Below the pieces are notes generated by a model. It was not told where the DNA came from. It made no database searches and saw nothing but the letters and a program-made list of their open reading frames with translations. Both the position numbers and the translations under genes were made by a program. A stretch of 64,000 nucleotides of DNA from Pannonibacter sp. XCT-53. GTDB taxonomy: Bacteria > Pseudomonadota > Alphaproteobacteria > Rhizobiales > Stappiaceae. Location: assembly GCF_009915765.1 (NCBI RefSeq), contig NZ_JAABLQ010000002.1, forward strand, positions 248,001 through 312,000, given 5' to 3'. Of this stretch, positions 41,019-47,944 are shown in pieces. Within the stretch, counting starts at the first letter, position 1. Each line of letters begins with the position of its first letter.

Positions 41019-41918
41019 TCAGGGCAGGGCGGCGTGGGCGTGGTGCTCGAGGTCGCGGGCGCTCTTGCGCACGGCCTTCTGGATCTTCTCGAAGGCGCGC
41101 ACCTCGATCTGGCGCACGCGTTCGCGGCTGACGCCGAACTCGGCCGAGAGGTCTTCGAGCGTCATCGGCTCTTCGGCCAGACGCCGCGCCTCGAAGATGC
41201 GGCGCTCGCGCTCGTTCAGCACGTCGAGAGCTTCCGACAGGAGCTTGCGCCGCATGTCCAGCTCTTCCTGGTTGGCGAGCAGGGTCTCCTGATTATCGCT
41301 CTCGTCGACGAGCCAGTCCTGCCATTCGCCGCTTTCCGCTTCCGCAGCCCGGATCGGGGCGTTGAGCGAGGCGTCACCGCCAAGACGGCGGTTCATCGAC
41401 ACGACTTCCTCTTCGCTCACCCCGAGCTTGGTCGCGATCTCCTGCACCTGGTCGGGCTTCAGGTCGCCCTCGTCCAGAGCCTGGATGCGCCCCTTCAGGC
41501 GACGGAGGTTGAAGAACAGCCGCTTCTGGTTGGCGGTCGTGCCCATCTTGACCAGCGACCAGGACCGCAGGATGTACTCCTGGATCGCGGCCTTGATCCA
41601 CCACATGGCATAGGTGGCGAGACGGAAGCCCTTGTCGGGCTCGAACCGCTTCACGGCCTGCATGAGGCCGACATTGCCCTCGGACACGACCTCCCCAAGC
41701 GGGAGACCATAGCCGCGGTAGCCCATCGCGATCTTCGCGACGAGGCGCAGGTGCGAATTCACGAGCTTTTCAGCTGCAGCCGGGTCGTCATGCTCGCGGT
41801 AGCGTTTGGCGAGCATGTACTCCTCCTGCGGCTCCAGCATCGGAAACCGCCGGATCTCGTCGAGATAACGGCTCAGGCCGCCTTCACCGGCGACAAGGAT
41901 CGGTACATTCCGGGCCAT
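41019..41918 (-). CDS. rpoH: Heat-shock sigma factor sigma-32 (RpoH)
   Basis: 299 aa. Region 2 (EKLVNSHLRLVAKIAMGYRGYGLPLGEVVSEGNVGLMQAVKRFEPDKGFRLATYAMWWIKAAIQEYILRS, given only as landmarks) and region 4 (SAEFGVSRERVRQIEVRAFEKIQ) are intact, and QKRLFFNLRR is the RpoH box that binds core enzyme. It directs heat-shock gene transcription. The ATG at 41918 (MARNVPILVAGEGGLSRYLDEI) is the usual start. A ~190-bp leader up to rluD could carry temperature-sensitive structure, but I did not fold it. FtsH, a known regulator of sigma-32 in E. coli, is encoded in the window. Confidence 0.96.
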   Translation of the reverse strand: MARNVPILVAGEGGLSRYLDEIRRFPMLEPQEEYMLAKRYREHDDPAAAEKLVNSHLRLVAKIAMGYRGYGLPLGEVVSEGNVGLMQAVKRFEPDKGFRLATYAMWWIKAAIQEYILRSWSLVKMGTTANQKRLFFNLRRLKGRIQALDEGDLKPDQVQEIATKLGVSEEEVVSMNRRLGGDASLNAPIRAAEAESGEWQDWLVDESDNQETLLANQEELDMRRKLLSEALDVLNERERRIFEARRLAEEPMTLEDLSAEFGVSRERVRQIEVRAFEKIQKAVRKSARDLEHHAHAALP

Positions 41919-42110
41919 TCAATGCGCCCCCTTCCTGGCTGGCGTCCCATCGCCGGGACTGCCTCGGCCGGTCCTGTGGACGCAGCAGTCAGGCAATCGT
42001 GCCGGCGCTACTCTGGCAACGCGTTCGTTCAGCGTCCGGTTCCCGGCTCGCTGACGGACAGGATATAAGCAGCATTGCGTCAATTACAGGACCTGCGCGG
42101 CCGGACCGAC

Positions 42111-43148
42111 CTAAAATTTTCGTAATGCTTCAAGTAGCGCCTTGAAGTCCTCCGGCACCGGACTCTCGAAGGTCATGGTCTCGCCGGTGACCGGATGCTC
42201 GAAGGCGAGCAGGCCGGCATGCAGCGCCTGGCGGGGGAAGGTGGTGACCGTGCTGCGCAGGGGTTCCGGCAGCGGGTTCGCCTTGGTCTTGAAGCCGGCT
42301 CCGTAGACATGGTCGCCGATCAGAGGCAGCCCGATATGGGCCATGTGCACGCGGATCTGGTGCGTCCGGCCGGTCTCGAGCATGCATTCGACAAGGGCCG
42401 CCAGCGGGGGCTGGTCGGCCGGGCCGAAACGCTCCTGCACCTGCCAGTGAGTCACTGCATGGCGGCCGCCGCTGCGCACCACGTTGATCTTCTGCCGGTT
42501 CGCCTCCGATCGCGCCAGATTGGCGTCAATCGTGCCGCGCAGGCCGGACGGGGCCCCCCAGACCAGCGCCTGGTAGGACCGCTCCAGCGGGCCGGTCCGG
42601 CCGTGATCGGCGAACTGCTCGGACAGGCCCTGATGCGCCACATCGGTCTTGGCGACCACAAGCAGCCCGGACGTATCCTTGTCCAGCCGGTGCACGATGC
42701 CGGGACGCCGGACGCCGCCGATGCCGGACAGGCTGTCGCCACAATGGTGGATCAGCGCGTTGACCAGCGTGCCGGTCCAGTTTCCGGCCCCCGGGTGCAC
42801 GACGAGGCCGGCAGGCTTGTCGATCACGATCAGGGCGTCATCCTCATAGACGATGTCGAGCGGGATGTTCTCGCCCTTCGGCTCCGGATCTTCCGGTTCG
42901 GGCAGGGTCAGGGCAAGCGTGTCGCCTTCATGCACCTTGTGCTTGGGCTCGGTCACGGTCCGCTCGTTGACGCTGACTTCGCCGGCCTTGATCAGGGCCT
43001 GCAGCCTGTTTCGGCTCAGGCCTTCAAGATGCGCGGCCAAAACCGCGTCGAGGCGCTTGCCCGCATCGTCCGGTCCCGCTACGAAGCCGCCGAGTGCGTC
43101 GTCGCCTTCGTCGTCAAACGTCGGCCGTGCTGGAGTTCTGTCTGTCAT
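42111..43148 (-). CDS. RluA-family pseudouridine synthase (RluD-like)
   Basis: 345 aa. An N-terminal S4 RNA-binding domain (KRLDAVLAAHLEGLSRNRLQALIKAG) is followed by the catalytic domain with Asp156 in VHRLDKDTSGLLVVAKT and the C-terminal ETGRTHQIRVHMAHIGLPLIGD. RluD modifies 23S rRNA U1911/1915/1917 in E. coli. The start ATG (43148-43146) shares two bases with the ATG of the divergent DUF6476 gene. The longer frame to 43292 would run through that gene and is rejected. It precedes rpoH on the same strand. Confidence 0.93.
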   Translation of the reverse strand: MTDRTPARPTFDDEGDDALGGFVAGPDDAGKRLDAVLAAHLEGLSRNRLQALIKAGEVSVNERTVTEPKHKVHEGDTLALTLPEPEDPEPKGENIPLDIVYEDDALIVIDKPAGLVVHPGAGNWTGTLVNALIHHCGDSLSGIGGVRRPGIVHRLDKDTSGLLVVAKTDVAHQGLSEQFADHGRTGPLERSYQALVWGAPSGLRGTIDANLARSEANRQKINVVRSGGRHAVTHWQVQERFGPADQPPLAALVECMLETGRTHQIRVHMAHIGLPLIGDHVYGAGFKTKANPLPEPLRSTVTTFPRQALHAGLLAFEHPVTGETMTFESPVPEDFKALLEALRKF

Positions 43149-43509
43149 GACCAAGTCTGCCCCTGATGATCGCGATCCCGGTGCCGAAGAGGAAGCGCCG
43201 CTGGATCCTGCAGTGCTGCGCGTCCAGACGCGCCTGCGCCGGCTTGTCACCGGTTCGACCCTGATCATGGTCGCCGGGATCGCCGCCCTCATGGCAGCAA
43301 TCGTCTACAAGGTCAATTCTGCCGGCAAGCCGGCGGAGGGGCAATGGCCGGAAACCCTGTCGCTTGGCGTGCCGGGACCGGTGGAGGGCCTCGGGGTCGA
43401 GAACGGGGTGATCTATTTCCTCGCCCGCGAGGATGCGCGGCAGGTGCTGGTCCGTGTCGACGCGGCAACCGGCCAGGTGCTCGGACGGACGGTGCTGACG
43501 CAGCCCTGA
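43147..43509 (+). CDS. DUF6476 family small membrane protein
   Basis: 120 aa. An acidic N-terminus (MTKSAPDDRDPGAEEEAPLD) is followed by RVQTRLRRLVTGSTLIMVAGIAALMAAIVYKV, one membrane span at about residues 36-58. A periplasmic C-terminal part with LPGPVEGLG-like and ARQVLVRVDAATGQVLG segments follows. It matches DUF6476 proteins encoded divergently from rluD in Hyphomicrobiales; the function is not known. Its ATG overlaps the rluD start on the other strand, and its ribosome site (GGAG, 12 bases upstream) lies inside rluD. Confidence 0.8.
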   Translation: MTKSAPDDRDPGAEEEAPLDPAVLRVQTRLRRLVTGSTLIMVAGIAALMAAIVYKVNSAGKPAEGQWPETLSLGVPGPVEGLGVENGVIYFLAREDARQVLVRVDAATGQVLGRTVLTQP

Positions 43510-43789
43510 GCGAAGGCCCTGAAGCCAGCCTGACCGCCAACCTGAATGCTGGTCTGGACACAGGCCCGCGCCAGCCCTGCCGGGTCCCCGGCAGGGGCTC
43601 AGGGACAGCCCGCCTCCGCGGCACTGGTCGGTGTCGTGCCCTTGTGATCGCGGCGGGGCGAAAGGGGGCGGCGAGATGTTGTGTCGGGTGACGTGCCGGG
43701 TGCTTTGCCGGAAAAACCGCTTGCCATTGTCCGGCGAACCCCCTATATCGCGGTTCTCGCAGCGAGACAGACACTGTTTCGCCTTGGAC
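43510..43789. other. Gene-free region before tRNA-Glu with a strong hairpin
   Basis: No gene is supported. CCCTGCCGG (43575-43583) pairs with CCGGCAGGG (43588-43596) just after DUF6476; no T-run follows. The right end carries the tRNA promoter. Confidence 0.55.
43721..43749 (+). promoter_or_regulatory. Promoter of tRNA-Glu
   Basis: TTGCCA (43721-43726) and TATATC (43744-43749) are spaced by 17 bp. Transcription would begin about 35 bp before the tRNA. Confidence 0.75.
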
Positions 43790-43864
43790 GCTCCCATCGT
43801 CTAGCGGTCAGGACGCCGCCCTCTCACGGCGGAAACAGGGGTTCGATTCCCCTTGGGAGTACCA
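43790..43864 (+). tRNA. tRNA-Glu (CTC anticodon)
   Basis: 75 nt including encoded CCA. The acceptor GCTCCCA pairs with TGGGAGT. The anticodon stem CCGCC/GGCGG holds the loop CTCTCAC (anticodon CTC, reads GAG). The T arm is CAGGGGTTCGATTCCCCTT. The D-loop has AGCGGTCAGGA. All arms fold cleanly. Confidence 0.97.
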
Positions 43865-44033
43865 ACTTTCCCCAAAATTCAAGGGCTTTTCGGCCGGCTG
43901 CCGATCTCTCGTCAGCTTCGCCCGGGCATTGCCCGTGTCTGCGCGGCGGCGGCATTGCCCCCGCACGAGCCCTGTCGGGATCCGGCCCCTTCGGACACCT
44001 GCGACATCTGGTGCGTGATCAGGTGATCCGTGA

Positions 44034-45407
44034 TCAGGCCACGACCTTCTTTCTCGGATCCGTGCCGCGCGGCGGCTTGCTGCTGCCGGCCGTCTGCGCC
44101 GGGCTCGGCGTCTGGACCGCCTGGGTAGTCTGGGCCGCCTGGGCTGCCTGGGCGGCGTCCGGATCGGGCGCACTGTCACCGGCCGGGCGCTCTGGTGTGC
44201 GCTCGCTCGGTCTCGGCTGGGTGGCGGCCGGCGGGGTCGTTTGCGCCAGGGCCTCGCGGGCGGCGGCGCTTGCCCGGACGATCCGCCCGGCGATCTCGAC
44301 GGCCGACAGTCTCGCGGCCGCTGCGGGCGTGGCCGGTGGCGGCAGTTCGGACGCGCTGGCCTTTGTCGCTGCCTTGCGCTGACGCGGTGCCTTTGCCTTG
44401 GCAGCCGGCGGGTCGCCCGCCATCGCATCCGGACGGTCCCCCGCGACGACCCTTGCGGCAAGCTGCTTGAGGTCATCGCGCAGCGCTGTAACGGCCGGGC
44501 TCGAGGCGAGTTCCTGGCGCAAGCGCCCGATCTCCGCCCGGGTGCGGGTCAGGGCCCGGTCCTGGGCCGCGGCACGGGCGGCGAGGCGGGCATTGTCCCG
44601 CGCGATCTCCTTGAGGTCCTGGTCGAGGCGGGCAACGAGGCCGTCCGGCAGGCCGCCCGCCAGATCAAGCTGCAGGGTCAGGCGCGCGACATCCGCCTGC
44701 GCGGCGATGAAGTCGGCCTCCTTGTCCATCAGCTCGGTCTCGAGCCGCGCGACGGTCTTGCGCAAGGCGACCGCGTCCGCGTCGGGATGAACCTGAGCGG
44801 CGAGGGCCTCGGCGGCCTGCGACTTCTGCTCCGGAGCTGCGACGCGCAGGGCGAGCTGACGCTGCAGGCTGACGATCTGTGCCTCCAGGGCCGAGATCGT
44901 CACGGCCGCCAGAGGGTCGGAGCTGGTGCCCTTGCGGGACTCCAGCAGCTGCCGCAGCTCGGTCACTTCCGCCTTGCGCTGCTCGAGCGCCAGGGCCAGC
45001 TCCCGCGCTTCGCTGCGGGCGATGGCAAGATCTTCCCGCAGATGCGTGTTTTCCTCGGTCTGCGCCGCCAGCAGGGCGTCGACCTCGCGCCGGTGCTCGG
45101 ACAGCTCCGCCCGGTCCTTCTGCATCTGCAGCCGCTCCGGCAGGTTGCGGCCGGTCTCGGCCCGCAGTTGCGCGTTCTGCGTCTTGAGCCGGTCCAGTTC
45201 GCGCTCCAGCCGCCGGTGGGTGAGGGCTGCTTCGGCGCGCAAGGCATCCTGCGCCGCCTTCACTTCCCGGTAAGTGGAGGGATGCGTCGCCAGCACGGCC
45301 TCGCGCGTCAGGCGCACCGCCCGGCCCCAGACCGCGGGAAGAAGCAGGAGCGCCAGCAGTCCGGCTGCCAGAAACCCCAGGAATGCATACATCGCCGCTT
45401 CGATCAC
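44034..45407 (-). CDS. Membrane-anchored coiled-coil protein of unknown function
   Basis: 457 aa from the GTG at 45407, chosen because GAGG lies six bases upstream and it gives VIEAAMYAFLGFLAAGLL. An in-frame ATG at 45470 is possible but adds a Pro/Arg-rich stretch. One membrane span at about residues 6-28 precedes 250 residues of heptad-rich coiled coil, then an Ala/Pro/Lys-rich C-terminal tail (RQRKAATKASASELPPPATPAA, AQAAQAAQTTQAVQ). The N-terminus recalls hypothetical membrane proteins of Hyphomicrobiales (from memory). A scaffold or division role is only a guess. It is 190 bp from eipA, on the same strand. Confidence 0.75.
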   Translation of the reverse strand: MIEAAMYAFLGFLAAGLLALLLLPAVWGRAVRLTREAVLATHPSTYREVKAAQDALRAEAALTHRRLERELDRLKTQNAQLRAETGRNLPERLQMQKDRAELSEHRREVDALLAAQTEENTHLREDLAIARSEARELALALEQRKAEVTELRQLLESRKGTSSDPLAAVTISALEAQIVSLQRQLALRVAAPEQKSQAAEALAAQVHPDADAVALRKTVARLETELMDKEADFIAAQADVARLTLQLDLAGGLPDGLVARLDQDLKEIARDNARLAARAAAQDRALTRTRAEIGRLRQELASSPAVTALRDDLKQLAARVVAGDRPDAMAGDPPAAKAKAPRQRKAATKASASELPPPATPAAAARLSAVEIAGRIVRASAAAREALAQTTPPAATQPRPSERTPERPAGDSAPDPDAAQAAQAAQTTQAVQTPSPAQTAGSSKPPRGTDPRKKVVA

Positions 45408-45592
45408 GCGCTGCCTCGCCGGCTCGTCAGGGCCATGGTCCGGACCATCCGCACGGACCACATGCCGCATGCCATCCGGGTGCCGTTTCGGCCTCTCCCA
45501 TGATTACCCGAGGGCATGGGCAAGGCCAAGGGGCGCGCCGGGCAAAATCTTCGGGGATCCCGCCGTCCGCTGCAGCCGGGTCACGCGCCGGT

Positions 45593-46222
45593 TCAGAACG
45601 GATTCCAGGTCGGTTGCTGGGTGAACTTCAGATAGCCGATGTTGAGCCCGAGCCGTGCCCCGACGCCTGCCTTCACGGGCACGACGAGGATGTTGTTGTT
45701 GTTCAGCACCGTCATGCCGAAGCCGCCGATCAGATAGGCCGATCCGTTCACGCCGGCGAAGCGCTGGTACATCGCCTCGACATTCGGCAGGTTGTAGATC
45801 AGCATCATGACCCGGGCTCCGTCGCCGCCGAAGTCCCAGCCAATCGAGGGGCCTTGCCAGAAGACCTTGTGGTTGCCGGCATTGCGGGTGAACAGGTCGC
45901 CCTCGCCAAAGCGAGCACCGGCGATCAGGGCGCCCGATCCCTCCTCGCCCAGGATGTAGCCGTTCGGCTCGCCGTAGCTCTTGAAGGCGTTCTCGATGAC
46001 GGAGGCGAGCCCGCCGGAGACATTGCCGAAGAAGCGGTGACCCGCATCGACGATTTCCTGCTGGGTGTAGTTGCTGCTGCCGGGCGCGTTCGACTGGGCT
46101 GCAGCGGGTGTCCGGCCGAGGCCGAGCACCAGCACCAGCGCGAGCAGCGCCAGGCTCCACATCGGGACATGTGCGCGGCGGTCCGCGACATGCCCGGTCT
46201 TCCGGCTGTACAGATGGCTCAT
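45593..46222 (-). CDS. eipA: DUF1134 periplasmic envelope protein (EipA-like)
   Basis: 209 aa. After a basic N-terminus a hydrophobic signal (MWSLALLALVLVLGLG) ends near AAAQ. The conserved DUF1134 domain follows: GHRFFGNVSGGLASVIENAFKSYGEPNGYILGEE and FWQGPSIGWDFGGDGARVMMLIYNL. In Brucella abortus the DUF1134 protein EipA supports envelope integrity and virulence and its gene is a reported CtrA target. I see no TTAA-N7-TTAA box upstream here. The ATG at 46222 has AGGAG about ten bases upstream; a second in-frame Met at residue 21 could also start it. Confidence 0.85.
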   Translation of the reverse strand: MSHLYSRKTGHVADRRAHVPMWSLALLALVLVLGLGRTPAAAQSNAPGSSNYTQQEIVDAGHRFFGNVSGGLASVIENAFKSYGEPNGYILGEEGSGALIAGARFGEGDLFTRNAGNHKVFWQGPSIGWDFGGDGARVMMLIYNLPNVEAMYQRFAGVNGSAYLIGGFGMTVLNNNNILVVPVKAGVGARLGLNIGYLKFTQQPTWNPF

Positions 46223-46518
46223 CCTTGCAAGTCTCCTCTCGGCGCGCAGACGGTCTCTTCGCGGTGTCGTCCACTCCACTCGGGTGCCCCGGACTTCGGC
46301 CACGCCGCCATCCGTCGGGGTCCTCGGATGCCCAACGCTGCCGGACGCGACTTGTTCCGGCCTGACCCTGACCTGACCAGTCCTGTCCTGTCCTGACCAG
46401 TCCTGTCAGGGGCCCGTCGTCCGGACCTCCATCCGGGGTCTGTGCCCTGCCTGGCCAGGCATGATAGGGTCAGGATCAAGCGAATCGCCCGGTTGCGGGA
46501 TTCCCGGACCCCGAATCA
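46223..46518. repeat. eipA/YHS divergent gap with 20-bp direct repeat
   Basis: Two nearly identical 20-bp units beginning CCTGACCAGTCCTGTC lie at 46372-46391 and 46392-46411, with TCCTG pentamers inside. Three GANTC sites (46482, 46499, 46513) cluster at the right end, just before the gene at 46519. No protein gene or clear promoter consensus is visible. Confidence 0.6.
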
Positions 46519-47070
46519 ATGGCAGAGTGTAGTCGAATTCTGACCAAGCTGTGGCTTCGCCGGCGGGCGGGCGTCGCGGGGCTGCGGGCCGCGACGGGCC
46601 GGTCGCGGCGGCTTCTGGCCGGACCGCTGCTTGGCCTGCTTCTCGTCGCCGTCGCCGCGCCCGGCGCGCTGGCGCGCCCGGCCTACTTCCTGGCCGATCC
46701 GATCACCGGCTATGCCATCGGAGGCTTTGATCCGGTTGCCTTTTTCGTCGACGGGCGGCCGCGGATGGGGGAGACCCGGCTGGAGTACATGTGGAAGGGC
46801 GCCCGCTGGCTCTTCGTCAATGAAGGCAACCGGGCCGCCTTCGAGAAGGCTCCGGAAGTCTATGCGCCACAGTTCACGGGGTGCGGAGCCTATGCGCTGG
46901 CCGAGGGCTATGCGACCGCAGGCAACCCGGCGATCTTTGCCATTCTCGACAACCGGCTCTACTTCTTCCATACCCAGGTCAACCGGTTTCTCTTTCTTGT
47001 CGAGTTCGAGACGGCCCTCGCCGATGCACAGGCAAATGCCGCAAAAACCGGCTGTGTGCCGCGGCCGTGA
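46519..47070 (+). CDS. Secreted YHS-domain-like protein
   Basis: 183 aa. An Arg-rich N-terminus and hydrophobic segment (LLAGPLLGLLLVAVAAPGALA) suggest export. The rest resembles YHS-type proteins: GYAIGGFDPVAFFVDGRPRMG, YMWKGARWLFVNEGNRAAFEKAPEVYAPQFTGCGAYALAEG and a GNPAIFAILDNRLYFF stretch. Related proteins are small periplasmic or secreted polypeptides of uncertain role; a metal-binding Cys pair typical of classical YHS domains is not obvious. No ribosome site precedes the ATG, so it may be leaderless. It sits 96 bp upstream of chpT, on the same strand. Confidence 0.75.
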   Translation: MAECSRILTKLWLRRRAGVAGLRAATGRSRRLLAGPLLGLLLVAVAAPGALARPAYFLADPITGYAIGGFDPVAFFVDGRPRMGETRLEYMWKGARWLFVNEGNRAAFEKAPEVYAPQFTGCGAYALAEGYATAGNPAIFAILDNRLYFFHTQVNRFLFLVEFETALADAQANAAKTGCVPRP

Positions 47071-47166
47071 GGCCGCCGCGCTTGGCAGGCGCGACGCCGC
47101 TGTGTAACCCTTTGCACCGCAGCAGCGAATCACCCACGGCCTGGCCAGACCCGGAGACTGACCCGC

Positions 47167-47808
47167 ATGTCCGAACTCAAAGACCTTTCCTCGCTCGACC
47201 TGTCGGCGCTGGTCTCCAGCCGGATCTGCCACGACATCATCTCGCCGGTCGGGGCCATCATCAACGGGCTTGAGGTGCTGGACGAGGACAGCAACGGCGA
47301 GATGCGCGAGTTTGCGATGGACCTCATCCGCAAGAGCGCGCGGCAGGCCTCCGCCAAGCTGCAGTTCGCGCGCCTCGCCTTCGGGGCGGCCGGGTCAGCC
47401 GGTGCGGAGATCGATCTCGGCGATGCGCAGTCGGTCGCGACGGCGCTGATGGAGAACGAGAAGCCAAATCTCAACTGGCAGGTCGACCGGCACCTGATGC
47501 CGAAGAACTTGGTTAAGCTTCTGCTAAACTTGCTGCTGATCGCAAACCAGTGTGTTCCGCGCGGCGGCGAGATTACCATCCGCATGACCGGAGAGCCGGG
47601 CAAGCCGAACTTTGAACTCGAGGCAAAGGGCGTAAATCCGCGGATTCCGCTGGGCATGCAGGCCACCCTGAGCGGTGAAGAACCGGAGCGCGTGGATGCG
47701 CATTCTGTTCAGCCGATCTACACGCTTTTGCTTGCCCGTGAATGCGGCCTGCGGCTTGAGCTTGTGAAAGACGAGGACGTCGTCAGGCTTACCGCACGTC
47801 AAGCATGA
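47167..47808 (+). CDS. chpT: Histidine phosphotransferase ChpT
   Basis: 213 aa. The first helix carries His22 in LVSSRICHDIISPVGAIINGLEVL, the phosphorelay histidine region (SSRICHD, as in Caulobacter ChpT). A degenerate ATPase-like C-terminal domain (IRMTGEPGKPNFELEAKG) lacks the ATP-binding motifs. ChpT passes phosphate from the CckA kinase to CtrA (and CpdR), and is essential in Caulobacter. ctrA lies 7 kb away in this window; cckA is not present. GGAG precedes the ATG. It is 137 bp before cheA, possibly separately transcribed. Confidence 0.92.
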   Translation: MSELKDLSSLDLSALVSSRICHDIISPVGAIINGLEVLDEDSNGEMREFAMDLIRKSARQASAKLQFARLAFGAAGSAGAEIDLGDAQSVATALMENEKPNLNWQVDRHLMPKNLVKLLLNLLLIANQCVPRGGEITIRMTGEPGKPNFELEAKGVNPRIPLGMQATLSGEEPERVDAHSVQPIYTLLLARECGLRLELVKDEDVVRLTARQA

Positions 47809-47944
47809 CAAAAACAGCCTGACGGGTCCCTGTTTGTTTCAGCCTATCTTAACTGTTTGAGGCCAACCTCTCACCCATGGACATCCCGGTCCAGCCGTCC
47901 CTCGGGGGGCGCGGAACCAGTAACACGTCGGGTGAGTGCAGGCC

